This document shows, piece after piece, positions 20,700 to 30,544 of a stretch of 64,000 bases of DNA; the stretch's first letter is position 1; each line of letters starts with the position of its first letter. Source of the stretch: Acanthosepion lycidas (taxonomy: Eukaryota; Mollusca; Cephalopoda; Sepiida; Sepiidae); the NCBI GenBank assembly GCA_963932145.1, contig OZ010595.1, positions 88,745,581-88,809,580 of the forward strand, in the 5' to 3' direction. A program made the position numbers and the translations under genes. Below the pieces are notes generated by a model. That model made no database searches and had not been told where the DNA came from. It was given only the letters and a program-made list of their open reading frames with translations.

Positions 20700-21970
20700 C
20701 CTATGAATAATACTTGAATATGATTTCATGAGGTGTTTTTGTGAGTTTTTTTTTTTTTTCTGGTCACTATATTTACTTAGCTGCATTTAATGTTCCCCAA
20801 AAATGAGCTGGAGAGATTTAAGGGTACAAAAATTGTGGTAGGCCAAGTTTTCAATTGCCAGCCTGGAAAAACAGCATTCAAAAGAATAACTTTCGTCTGG
20901 ATTAGAACTGCAACCACTGATGCAAATGCAAAACATAAGGATGACACCAGTCAAGCAGGTCCCTTTTATGGTCAAATATGTCACAAATATAATCAAAATT
21001 TAAGGTCAAGTCAGAGACACTATCATTCAGATTAGCATCCTCATCTTTATTATTTTGATCACTCCTCTATTGGTCAAATCATGGTCATTTGGTCAGTGAG
21101 GTGATAGCAGTTTGAGAACTGGGGTAGAAGAAATACATAAGAAAAAAAAAGTTAAACATACTGTATGCTTGTTGAAGGTCAGATAACCAATCAGATGAAA
21201 CAAATGGAAGTTCATTTGAACCGACTTCAGTAATGAGAAGTATATTTTCTTTACTGCAGGACTGTCTGTCCATTACTGTCTTGATGTAAATGAAAACAGA
21301 AAGAAAAGGGGTTACTGTTAATGCACTGACACAAAAAGACTGCTGTGTTTTCTAGTCTGCAACTGTTAAATAATAGCAGATTATTATTTTTAGAGGAGGT
21401 GTATTGCTGCTCTGACTTCCTGAGGTTGACCTTTGAGGTCAGATGGAAGACAAAACAAGGGTGTCACTTTTGCTTGGCTGAGCTATCATGAGAACGATAG
21501 ACAGAGAAAGGTTTTCAGTGAGGTGTTTCTTAACTATCAAACAATGTAGGCATGTTTTCTTTCATGCTGAAATGTCTTCCCAGTGGAGGGAGAGCAACCC
21601 CACTGGATAGTTAGAAATGTACACATTGACATGATTAATAAATAGTTATTTTAAAATTTTCCTGTGTTGAAGTTCTTTTATCTCTGGACTCAAAGCAATT
21701 AGCGATCACTGGCCGCGAGTGAAGAATACAATGTTATTAATGAATTGATGCCATCACCCAAGACCTTCCTAGCATGAGGGGGCTATACAACACAACTGCT
21801 GCTTGTCACACCTACTACTTCTGATGTTAACATATAAAAAAACAAAAAACAATTATATCTGATTTTTTATGAAGAAACCATTTTTCCTAAGTGTCACTTA
21901 GTTTCTTTTCTAAGTCAAAGAAATTATCTAATATAAAATCTCTAATATATAATGTTTTTATATATCAAGA
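20700..21970. other. Interval mostly without recognised feature
   Basis: A weak reversed tRNA-like B box ('gtctggattagaactgcaac', near 20897) hints at a decayed SINE head. Otherwise no gene or repeat is supported. Confidence 0.35.
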
Positions 21971-21976
21971 ACAATT

Positions 21977-22078
21977 TTAGGGAAAATATGTATGACAAAG
22001 TGGGAAAAGCTTTTTTAACTGAAACATAAAAAATTCAAGTAGAAGCTTTTCTCACTTTGTCATACATCATTCCCCTAT
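21977..22078. mobile_element. Hairpin MITE-like element
   Basis: 36-bp arms 21977-22012 and 22043-22078 are imperfect inverted repeats; the inner 25 bp ('atgtatgacaaagtg' plus 'gaaaagctt') differ at one site. The loop is 30 bp. No coding capacity. Size and structure fit a palindromic MITE; no clear target duplication was found. Confidence 0.65.
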
Positions 22079-22340
22079 GATTTATAATGTTTCCAGTACA
22101 AGGGAGATAACAAGCTATTTCAGTTTTCCTAGAGTTTTATCTATATCAGGGATCTCCAAGTAGTAGTTATTGATCCCTGAAGAGTAAGCGAGATTATCCA
22201 TAGCATTCCTAAACACTTGAAGAGACGGGGTCAACAGAGTGTTGATAAACACTGGGGGAAATGATTAAACCTTTTAGACCAAAAACTGACATTGGTATAA
22301 GTCAGAAAATAAATATTTAAGACTGTGACGTACATATATA

Positions 22341-22454
22341 GAGGGTGATTGAAAAGTAATTCCCTATTTTATGTATGATGGACTCTGCTGTCTAACTGTA
22401 ATTTTTACAAGACGGGAGAGTCGGTCATTCATAAAGTAGGGAGTTACTTTCCAA
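22341..22454. mobile_element. Short IS630/Tc1-like element ends in inverted pair
   Basis: Left 'agggtgattgaaaagtaatt' plus 'ccctattttatg', and right 'cataaagtagggagttactt' plus 'tccaat', are inverted copies of the same terminal sequence as the element at 22469. The outermost 10 bp of the right end are missing. Confidence 0.6.
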
Positions 22455-22468
22455 TAAATGTTAAAATA

Positions 22469-22812
22469 CAGGGTGATTGAAAAGTAATCCCCTATTTTAT
22501 GTATGAGAGGCCAGCTAAGAGTCCTGGATTAACACACTGAGTTTTTCTTTGGGGTTGGTTAAAGGAGCAAGTCTACTATACCAAAGAAAGACTGGAAGAA
22601 CTCAAAGGATGAATACAAGAAGTTATGTATTCCATACCACAAGAGTTCCTGGGTGGCTTGAGAAGCTGGTAGCAAAATCTGGTGCCCCTATCAAATTTTA
22701 AATAAAACCTCATGCTAAACACTTTCCTCTCATATTCATTTCTTGTAAAAATTATAGTTAATAAATAAATTATAAGTGTTGTAAAATGGGGAGTAAATTT
22801 TCAATCACCCTG
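22469..22812 (+). mobile_element. Truncated IS630/Tc1-mariner-type transposon with transposase C-terminus
   Basis: The terminal inverted repeats start 'cagggtgattgaaaagtaat' at the left, and the right end is the complement of 'cagggtgattga' (22801-22812). TA precedes the left end; CA (a mutated TA) follows the right. Between them the plus strand (22544-22680) reads FLWGWLKEQVYYTKERLEEL, the 'LWGYLK..VY' block after the last catalytic residue in IS630-family insect/mollusc transposases, with two stops downstream. At 344 bp it is an internally deleted remnant. Confidence 0.75.
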
Positions 22813-23224
22813 CACATGAAGTGCAGAGAAAAATTAAGAGAAGACCTTCAAGTATGTTTTGTAGACCTTGAAAAAATGTATACATCTTATTGGATTGTTA
22901 TACTGATTTAGAAATTCTTTTTCTTTTTTTCTTTTTTTTCTTTTTTTTTTTTTATAATCTTCAACCTACACACGACCTAAAGCCTACTCAAAGTAGAGGG
23001 CTACTGAAAATAATTGTTATGCGAGCAGTAAAAGTAAGAAGCACAGCTTATGTGAATATGTGGGTAAGATAACGGTTAACCCTTACTTCGAAGAGATTTA
23101 AATTGTATTGGTCAGGAAAGTATCCTCCCAAAATTCTGTTCCACAAAACAAGAGTTCTTAGGAAGTAGTGGAGTGGAACTTACTCTTAATATTTTTTTAG
23201 CTTATAAGAATTTTGGGGAAATAA

Positions 23225-23475
23225 TAATTAGCCCATAGCTGGTGGGAGAAGAGGTGGATTTATATTTTTCCCTCGGTATTTGCACATAAGTGAATATAAT
23301 GAACCCAACTGGAATTGGAACTCAGCTCTTCGATTTCTAATTTCGAGGCACTATCCATTTCACCAACTATAACATCCAAGGTTGCAGTACCTGGCATTAC
23401 CGAGCAGCCATCCATCAAGGTACTGCCCAGACTCAGTATTGCTTAACTGACCATATGAGAAATGGTGTTTCAATG
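23225..23475 (-). repeat. tRNA-derived SINE (SINE B)
   Basis: Same layout as 60780-60990 and 37285-37420: 'tttgcacataagtgaatata', 'ggaattggaactcagctct', a reversed A-box area ('ccatttcaccaac'), then 'aacatccaaggtt' and 'actgcccagactca'. Head on the minus strand. Confidence 0.75.
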
Positions 23476-23894
23476 TGATTTGGCTGTAACCTCTGAAGGT
23501 TCTGTATTATTTCAAAGATGATTTCTGCCAGTCTAGAGGTACTGGAAATTTTAAATATTCTTGCCGCTAATCATGATGGCGTCCTTTGATAACTTAAGGC
23601 TAAATTATAAAATATTTGCCCCCCACTCCCCAAACATTTGTCTCTGCTATGGCCCAGTTAGCTGAAAATAATTTCAACGAGGCCCATTCCATAAAATCAA
23701 TATGCAAATGTTTTAATATTGAAATGCTGATTTGGTAAAGTGGATAAGACTGAGAACTTTTCAGCACCTTCCATATTATAGAAATTGTAACATCAGCCAT
23801 CATATATATTATTACATATTTGATTATTACAATGACATCCTCGTTTGATATATTAGGGAGTTCAGAAAGTAATATTTTTACCGGAAACAATATA

Positions 23895-24195
23895 AAAACA
23901 AATCTAATTCGGTGACACAGCAGTTGTGAGTTCAATCCCTGTGCCGGGCAGTGCTTGAACTAATTGGAAACAGCAACAACTGAGCAGTACTAAAATTAAG
24001 AACTAAATAAGATATTCTTAAATATGGGCAGTGGAATGAGAACTGTCTAGCCCCATAGATTGAATAAAGGGTTTAGTTCAGAATTCTTTGTATGTTACTT
24101 TGATCAAGATACATCTGATGAAGGCTAGAGGACATAGCAGCCAAAACATAAGAAAAACTAAGACGAGGACAATAAACTCCATGTAAATAGTGTAA
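23895..24195 (+). repeat. tRNA-derived SINE (SINE A), near full length
   Basis: Head with B box 'gagttcaatccctgtgccgg' (23932), middle 'aataaagggtttagttcaga', and 3' part 'tctgatgaaggctag...aaaacataag...gaggacaata'. Same architecture as 42845-43135 but diverged, an older subfamily. Confidence 0.7.
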
Positions 24196-24239
24196 ATCTT
24201 ATTTAAATATTATTTATCAAAAATATAATTCCCTTCATT

Positions 24240-24700
24240 TTCAATGTTTGCAGTCCAACAGAAATGTAAATTTTTGATTCCATGTTTGAAGAAATTTGAC
24301 TTCCCCCTTTAAAAAAAAAAATTTTTTTTAAATTGAAATAATGTTTTTAACCTCTTTGTTTTTTAATGTTATGCAATTTAAAAATGTTCTTGGGATTAAA
24401 ACAAATGAAAAACTAAAGATGCCAAATCTGGTTAATATGGAGGTAGTGGAAGAACTTCGAATGACTGTATTTTTTTTTCTTTAGCAGAGTGTGTCCTTGC
24501 ATTGTCATTTTGGAGAATAACAGATTCCCGTTTACTAAAGTAAGGCACATTCAACATAATTCTTCATTTATCACATGAAGTTGCTAGAAATGAACATTGG
24601 CAGTGATGCACCTACCATCTTCCAAAGGCTTGCAATGGATAACACCTTTCATATTCTACCAGACATAAATCATGTGTGGTGAGTATGAAATAACAACTCC
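24240..24700 (-). pseudogene. Mariner-like transposase remnant
   Basis: The minus strand around 24535-24430 reads ESVILQNDNARTHSAK (second catalytic Asp of mariner transposases, xxxHDNARPH) and EVLPLPPY-stop-PDLAS (counterpart of HPPYSPDLAPSD). C-terminal sequence (ISSNMESKIY) follows toward 24250. Upstream (24700-24540) contains a recognisable but broken region. Stops and frame breaks occur throughout. TIRs were not identified. Confidence 0.75.
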
Positions 24701-24914
24701 TTTTACCAACTTCCTTCAAAATGAAAGAAATTTGTGAGCCTATGTGGAATTTTCATTGGTCCAAAGAAAATTTCACATGGAAAGAAATTTGTGGGTCTAT
24801 GTGAAATTTTCTTTGGTCCAATGAAAATTTCTTTCCATCTTTTTCATCAGCTTGCTCAAATTTGAAGGGGGTGGGTAAAGGGAGTTGTTATTATTTTGTA
24901 CTCACCACACAAAG
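24671..24914. repeat. Nested foldback (inverted repeat)
   Basis: Outer arms 24671-24710 and 24871-24914 (sharing 'gtgtggtgagta' and 'taacaactcc') and inner arms 24747-24778 and 24799-24831 ('attggtccaaagaaaatttc') pair around a 20-bp loop. The whole 244 bp can fold as one long imperfect hairpin next to the mariner remnant. Confidence 0.8.
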
Positions 24915-25115
24915 CTCATTTGGAACCTAAATTCAGTCTTTACAAGTTTTCCCAATTAATCACTGGAAATGCACTACAAATAACACATTGTCATAAAGAG
25001 ATGATAAACTAATTCTAGACACAGTTTCCTACCATTCAGCGACGTTTCTGTCTTGGTTGATTGGCTCATAATAGAGGGGAAATACGTAATTACTTACTGA
25101 ACACCCTAACATTTG

Positions 25116-25121
25116 TTTAAT
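25116..25121 (-). promoter_or_regulatory. Candidate poly(A) signal ATTAAA
   Basis: On the minus strand ATTAAA lies about 130 bases after the LRR gene stop codon; it is the commonest variant signal. No AATAAA occurs nearer. Unproven. Confidence 0.35.
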
Positions 25122-25251
25122 AAATCTAACCAGTCATGTTGTGGGTTACATAAACAGCTTGTTTATAAAATAAACTGACCAGTTTTTATGTAGGACATGT
25201 CTCCAGCTTTTGCTTTGAAGAAAAAGAAAGAAAACATTTTTTTGTCTTGTT

Positions 25252-27024
25252 TCATAATAAAATGTTGTCAATAATAAATAATAAGAGGAACATGAAGATG
25301 ATAGGCATATGATATGGTTGGGATGATGAGTTGCGAATTGAAACCTGCTTTTCAGTGGTCATTGTAGGAATGTAAGGTGAAGGTGGGGTTGTCACATGAA
25401 CACACTGAGTGATGACCACTTGGCTGGACATAAAATTTGGATTAACACATATATAATACAAAGATGATGGCTGTAAAGTGTCAATAGTTAATTGTGTTTT
25501 GTATGTTGGGAAATAACTTGCCTGTGTTCGAAAGGGACAGGCAGAATTGTTCAAGCAAATACCATTCATTGACCAGTACAGTTGGGAGCCTTTCTGATAT
25601 GGCCACTTAACAGTTACTGAAGATATTGTGACACTGATCACAGTCAGATTCAAAGACACAAAAATGGGCGATTTTTGATTGCTGAACGTAAAACCTGAAA
25701 AACTTTGTAACGGGTTACCATGGAGATAGAGTTTCTCCAGTGACATTGCACCTCGAAGATGGTAAACATCCACTTGTCTGAGGTTATTGAAAGAAAGGTC
25801 CAAAATACGTAAATTCCTCAAAGTCTCAAAGACATTTTCCCGAATCAGGGAAATCTGGTTGTGGGAGACATTCAACTGACGCAGGAGGGACATACGTCGA
25901 AACATCCCAGCATGCAATTCGAGTAAGTGGTTTTTTTGAAGATAGAGATAACGAACTGACTCCCGGAAGTTAGAGAAAGCATCCGTGCTTATGCTGGTGA
26001 TGTAGTTGTGGCTGAAATCAGCATATGTGACATAATCTGCACCGGCAAGTAGGTCATGGGGTAAAAAGTTAAATTTGTTATGCTGTAAATGAATTTCCTT
26101 CAAATTGTCCAAACCACGAAATACATCAATTTTAAAATCAGACAACAAATTTCCATCAAGAAAAAGCTTTTGTAACTGACCCATCTGGGCAAAGCAGTTA
26201 GATTCAATAAGAAAAATCCGGTTATCTTTAAGTGATAAGACTTTGAGTGTCTTAGCCATATCAGAAAAATACTCAGAACTTAAATCTGAAATCAAATTCC
26301 AGTCCAAGAAGAGCTCTTTTAGAGAGAAGAGTCCTGAAAATGTAGAAGCAGTCAGGCTCTCAATTTGATTGTTATTTAATTGTAAGACGTCAAGTTGTCT
26401 TAGATCTGAGAAGCTATTGTCTGACACATCCTGGATTGTATTTGAAGAAGCATCAAATGACTTCAGTGCCATGAGACCACTAAAACTGTTTTTCTGGACT
26501 TTTGCAATATTGTTTTTGTGTAGGTAAAGCTTCTTCAGATTCTGAAGACCAACAAATGTATCATTATTGATGTTCTGAATGTAATTGCATTCAAGATGAA
26601 GTTCTTCAAGTTCTGTCAACCCACTCAGCAAATTTGTCTTTATCTGAGACAGAAGATTAGCCTGAAGGTTTAGTTTATTGAGGGTTGTGAGATTGTAGAA
26701 GACCTTTGGATTCAAATCTCGGATTTGGTTGGCCGCCAGATTGAGATGGTGAATTTTGGGGAAATGATCAAAGACTTTTATCGGAATGTTATCCAGTTTG
26801 TTCTTGCTGAGGTCAATGAAACGTGCATTGGCTGGAATCTCTTTAGTCATCCGCTGTAACATGAAGGGGGTGATACCGCGACCATCACAGTAAATGTATT
26901 GATCATTGACACACTGGCAAAGGAAGGGACAGGCTTCAGTAAGCAAACCAGACCAGGAAAAGAAGATAATTGCAAGAAGTAATGCCAAGGCACGGTCAGG
27001 TTTCCGCAGTGCTACTTTCATCAT
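25252..27024 (-). CDS. Secreted/GPI-type leucine-rich-repeat protein with FN3-like domain
   Basis: The 590-residue product starts at the first ATG (27024). An open frame runs 15 bases further to a GTG at 27039, but an in-frame TAA lies before it and 'tctaatttcag' there is a 3' splice site, so ATG 27024 is preferred. Residues 1-31 form a signal peptide (hydrophobic LALLLAIIFF). LRRNT cysteines are C32, C36, C38, C46. About 16 repeats of 24 residues span 67-447 (LxxLxLxxNxI type). No standard LRRCT follows; 460-545 is FN3-like (VTVKW near 470, LQPSSLYYICV near 517-526). A Thr/Ser/Pro stalk ends in hydrophobic residues 573-590 with no cytoplasmic tail, fitting a GPI signal. Several N-x-S/T sites. 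Known tail-less LRR surface proteins (chaoptin, connectin class) act in cell adhesion and neural wiring; a similar role is inference. The whole coding region is one exon with no frame damage. Orthology is not determined. Confidence 0.93.
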   Translation of the reverse strand: MMKVALRKPDRALALLLAIIFFSWSGLLTEACPFLCQCVNDQYIYCDGRGITPFMLQRMTKEIPANARFIDLSKNKLDNIPIKVFDHFPKIHHLNLAANQIRDLNPKVFYNLTTLNKLNLQANLLSQIKTNLLSGLTELEELHLECNYIQNINNDTFVGLQNLKKLYLHKNNIAKVQKNSFSGLMALKSFDASSNTIQDVSDNSFSDLRQLDVLQLNNNQIESLTASTFSGLFSLKELFLDWNLISDLSSEYFSDMAKTLKVLSLKDNRIFLIESNCFAQMGQLQKLFLDGNLLSDFKIDVFRGLDNLKEIHLQHNKFNFLPHDLLAGADYVTYADFSHNYITSISTDAFSNFRESVRYLYLQKNHLLELHAGMFRRMSLLRQLNVSHNQISLIRENVFETLRNLRILDLSFNNLRQVDVYHLRGAMSLEKLYLHGNPLQSFSGFTFSNQKSPIFVSLNLTVISVTISSVTVKWPYQKGSQLYWSMNGICLNNSACPFRTQASYFPTYKTQLTIDTLQPSSLYYICVNPNFMSSQVVITQCVHVTTPPSPYIPTMTTEKQVSIRNSSSQPYHMPIIFMFLLLFIIDNILL

Positions 27025-27039
27025 CTTCTTCCATTTCAC

Positions 27040-27062
27040 CTGAAATTAGACAAGAAAAAAAA
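27040..27062 (-). promoter_or_regulatory. 3' splice site upstream of the LRR coding exon
   Basis: On the minus strand a pyrimidine-rich tract ('tttattttttttcttgtc') leads to 'taatttcag' immediately before the exon base at 27039. It implies a 5'UTR (or short coding) exon farther away, above 27062. Confidence 0.65.
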
Positions 27063-27077
27063 ATAAAGAACCTGAGC

Positions 27078-27100
27078 AAAAAAAAAAAAAAAAAAAAAAA
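27078..27100. repeat. Homopolymer A23
   Basis: Uninterrupted A-run inside the probable intron. Confidence 0.95.
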
Positions 27101-27189
27101 TGAAATTTTAAGAAAAATAAGCATGAAGTTAAATAGATGAAAAGGATGAAAAAACAAAACAAACAACAAAGAAATGGTGGTGATGTTAA

Positions 27190-27525
27190 AAAAAAAAAAA
27201 AGGAGAATAATGGCAATAATTTATTAAAATCAAAAAATATAGCGATGATTTATTAAAAACAAGAAAATTGGTGGTGAGTTGTTAAAACCAAGAAACAGTG
27301 ATAAATTCTTAAACCCAAGAAACATGGCAGTGAGTTATTAAAACCAAGAAACATGGCAGGGTGTTATTAAAACCAAGAAACATGGCAGTGAGTTATTAAA
27401 ACCAAGAAACATGGCAGTGAGTTATTAAAACCAAGAAACATGGCAGTGAGTTATTAAAACCAAGAAACATTGATAATTTATTAAAACCCAGAATCATGAT
27501 GATCATTTATTAAAAACAAAAAAGT
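27190..27525. repeat. 29-bp minisatellite next to the LRR gene
   Basis: 'ccaagaaacatggcagtgag' plus 'ttattaaaa' repeats with exact 29-bp spacing at 27344, 27373, 27402, 27431 and 27460. Degenerate units lie on both sides (for example 27288, 27315 and 27487). It lies 150-480 bp upstream of the coding exon, probably within the first intron. Confidence 0.9.
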
Positions 27526-27529
27526 GAAA

Positions 27530-27795
27530 AAGAGAGATAGAAAAACACCATAAGAAATGTAAATGAGCTGCCACCGAACTATTTGTTAGGGCAATTATTC
27601 AGTATTGTTATTCAATAATCTAAGGCACAGAGATAGTATCAAATCAAGAATGACCACCTGCTTGAAAATATGTTGAAAATATTAATTATTGTTTCCATGT
27701 AATTATTAAACACTCGCATAAATGTGAAATATGCAACTACATCAGCGTCTAACAAAGTTCATTATTGCCGTAAAGTAATTCCTTGATTAATTTTT
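27530..27795. other. Interval without recognised feature
   Basis: AT-rich sequence between the minisatellite and the next dispersed repeat. Confidence 0.35.
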
Positions 27796-27799
27796 TTTT

Positions 27800-28350
27800 T
27801 CTATTTTGTCAGTGGAGGCTTTATCGCCTATCCAAGAATTTAATTTCTTCTTTGTTGATCGCTTCTTTATGATGACGGAATTGATGACTAAATTCCCTGC
27901 CAATGTGCAGATTCAGAACTAGAAGCTACTAGTTTCACTAAAACCTTGCTCCAGTCATCCATACCCTATTGCTGTTTGGCTTTTCAAGAGTTTGTTGGAG
28001 GTGAAAGAAAATCAGAGAAGAAAGTACAGATGACATGAATTTGTTTAAGATGTACCTCAACTTGGCAGGAAGTGACCCACACACTTGATTTCATGACCTT
28101 TCTTTGCAGTACATATAGAATGAGACATGCAGATTCCAGTTAGGAAACTGCAATGGAATATTGCTGAGTGTTATAATTTCAAATGGTGCCATACGTAGCA
28201 TGTCTGTCAAGCATAGCCCCTCTTCATCCACTGGTTCAACCATTGAGATCTGTTGTAACTGTCATCCACTTGTTCTACTGTCGGCGTCTTTGGGATTGGT
28301 CATGCTTAGTCTGGGTCCTTGTCTTCGGCCTTTCCGTCATGTTATAGGCG
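27800..28350. repeat. Dispersed repeat, second copy of 1505-2020
   Basis: Opens with one unit of the ~137-bp repeat ('tatccaagaatttaatt', 'gatgactaaattccctgcca') and then follows 1640-1940 collinearly ('aaagaaaatcag', 'ctcaacttggcagga', 'gtgacccacac', 'gcttagtctggg'). Confidence 0.65.
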
Positions 28351-28516
28351 TAAATGGAAAAGGCTATTTTTTTAATGTTAAATCAGAATCTTCTGTCACA
28401 ATTTTTTGTGACTGACACAAAACCTTAATTCAAATATCCAAATCCAGAAAAGATTGAAACTTGCATTTCAAATGTTAAGAGTTTGCTATGTCATGCATTT
28501 ACTATAATGGCAAATA

Positions 28517-29262
28517 CACTGTGTTCCAGAAGTCTTCGGCACATTTCATGTCCTCATATCTGCTGAACTATGAACGGTAGCAAGATGGAACCGGTACCAT
28601 TTTAAAGCTAAATTCATGAAGATTTTTGGTATTGCTAATGATTTATTTTCATATTTTTCAGATCCAGTAATGGCGTTCACTCAACCAGAAAAGGCGTTTT
28701 GCCTTTTTGAATTTGCAAAAACTTAATCATGGACACTTGTTCAATGTGCATTTCGCACAAAATTCCGAAAAGAGACACCAGGAAGGAAGTCTATATTGAG
28801 ATGGCATGGTAAATTCATGAAGGATGGATGTTTGTGTCCAGCTAAAAGAACAGGACGCCCTCTCAACTTCAGATGATACGGTTGAGCGAGTTCAAACTGC
28901 CTTCGAGCGGAGCCCCCGTAAATCTATCAGAAGAGCCAGTAAGGAACTTCAACTTCCTACAACAACTGTTTGGCTTGTCTTAAAAAGACAACTGCACATG
29001 GCACCTTACAAGCTACAGTTAACCCAACAGTTGCAGGACACGGATAAACCAGCTCGTCATGACTTTTGTATTGCAATGCAAGAGAAGTTGGAAGATGACA
29101 GATTTGATGTGTGCCACGTGACCAATGGTGTTCACATTGAACATCTTTGAACATTCCATGGAAAACTTGAGATTAAATTCTTTCAGAATATGTCAGGCGC
29201 ATTTTTATATCCTGAATAGTTTGAGATATCCAATGTCAAAATGAGTTTTTTGGAACACCCTG
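28517..29262 (+). mobile_element. Internally deleted IS630/Tc1-mariner-type transposon with both ends
   Basis: Left end 'cactgtgttccagaa', right end the complement of 'cagggtgttccaaaa'; TA at 28515-28516 and 29263-29264. The inverted repeats share GTGTTCCA. Between them lie a transposase N-terminus and its extreme C-terminus, so the centre is gone. About 746 bp long. Confidence 0.8.
28670..29150 (+). pseudogene. Transposase of the 28.5-29.3 kb element: N-terminus joined to last residues
   Basis: From ATG 28670 the product reads MAFTQPEKAFCLFEFAKT, a stop codon, then SWTLVQCAFRTKF and GRKSILRWHGKFMKDGC (helix-turn-helix DNA-binding part of the transposase family widespread in arthropods and molluscs). 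A frame change near 28855 leads into STSDDTVERVQTAFERSPRK and a second winged-helix part SIRRASKELQLPTTTVWLVL. After KPARHDFCIAMQEKLEDD, where the catalytic DDE domain should begin, it jumps to the family's C-terminal residues (DVCHVTNGVHIEHL) and stops. The whole catalytic domain is missing. It could only have bound DNA, not moved itself. Confidence 0.85.
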
Positions 29263-29419
29263 TACAACTATCCAAGACTTAAAATTCTCATCTCTAATTA
29301 TCCAAATCATTGTGGCACTTTTCATATTTTCTTCTCTCTGTCAGTTTGGTTAACTCATTAGAATTCTGGTAGAATCATCAATAGGTACTGCAAACAAAAA
29401 TTTTTTTTTTCGGTGTTAT

Positions 29420-30090
29420 AGATGAAACACATAGGCGATCATGGCCCTCCACATCTTCTTCTACCTTGTAGCTCTTAATAAATTTTGTCTTTTTGCTATT
29501 TCTCTCAAACCCTGTTCTAATATTCATTTACTGAAACCATAATGTATGTGACATGCCATTTTCTGTCCAGCAAACTGTTCTATGAGTATCAAATTTTCCA
29601 AGGTCTCCTTCCTCATTATTTCAACAGTCTCTTCCTCATATTAAGTATAAGTTTCCTTTTTGTTTCCATTTTCTCTAAAACCTTGTTGTTGCTCACATGT
29701 TTGGTTCAAGTTATTCTTAGTATCTTTCTGTAGAACCATATTTCTGTTGCTTCAAGTCTCTTTTTCATCTTTGAGGAGATTGTTCAACATTTGCTGCCAT
29801 ACAAGAGGTCATGTGATCATGTGACGGTTCAGTTCTCTTTTTTTTGTTTCTAACAAAGTTTCCTGTCTATTAATTCTCTGTTTATCTTTGAAATGCACCT
29901 TTGGCCATCCCAATATGTCTTCAGATCTCAGTGTCACGCTTTTCATCCTCTGTAAGAACACTTCCCAGATATTTAAATTTTTGTACTTGTTTGATTTTAG
30001 TATCCTTGATTTGTAAATTGCATTTTGGGCTCACTCTTTTGCTGATAATCATGCATTTTAGAGTACAATAAGCAAGATGTTCTTACAAAA
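29420..30090 (-). pseudogene. LINE B reverse transcriptase C-terminal part, longest copy
   Basis: The minus strand from about 30075 reads LKCMIISKRVSPKCNLQIKD, then KIKQVQKFKYLGSVLTEDEK (KFKYLGS motif found just after the RT active site in LINEs), RHIGMAKGAF, a degenerate LLYGxExW region, KDEKET, NRNMVLQKD and a C-terminal block ending at the WRAMI-like block near 29435. Stops and frameshifts occur. The frame 29542-29733 on the plus strand is a shadow. Confidence 0.75.
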
Positions 30091-30094
30091 ACAA

Positions 30095-30540
30095 CAAGAA
30101 CAAGGATATGTCATCAGTTCTTGACTTTGCTGAGGTTACAACTAATTAAACCTGTTTAAATGACAAGTCTGATACATTTGATAAAGTCAAATTGGAAGCT
30201 GATCTCGAAAATGACCTTTAACCTATTGTTAACTGGGACAAGCAGGGAGTATGAGAAGGAGGTCCAGCTGGTACTTTGTTCCAGGGCCCAAGAACTAAGA
30301 GCTCCACAGCAACCATGCAACATCCTTCCACCTCAGAGAACAACTTTCTCTTATCCCCAGCTGACATACACTTACATTCCCATACTCAAAAATTACTATA
30401 ATTATCTCACCACACTTACTTCTTTTTATTAGTATTTATTAGTAATTATTGTAGGTCTAAACATCTCTATTTTAATTGTTTGGGAGAACCATTTTTTTGC
30501 CTTCCATTAGCATGATTGATGCTAACATCCAACTTCTCGG
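30095..30540. other. Interval without recognised feature
   Basis: A 90-codon plus frame (30160-30432) has no known domain. Nothing else seen. Confidence 0.35.
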
Positions 30541-30544
30541 TCTG

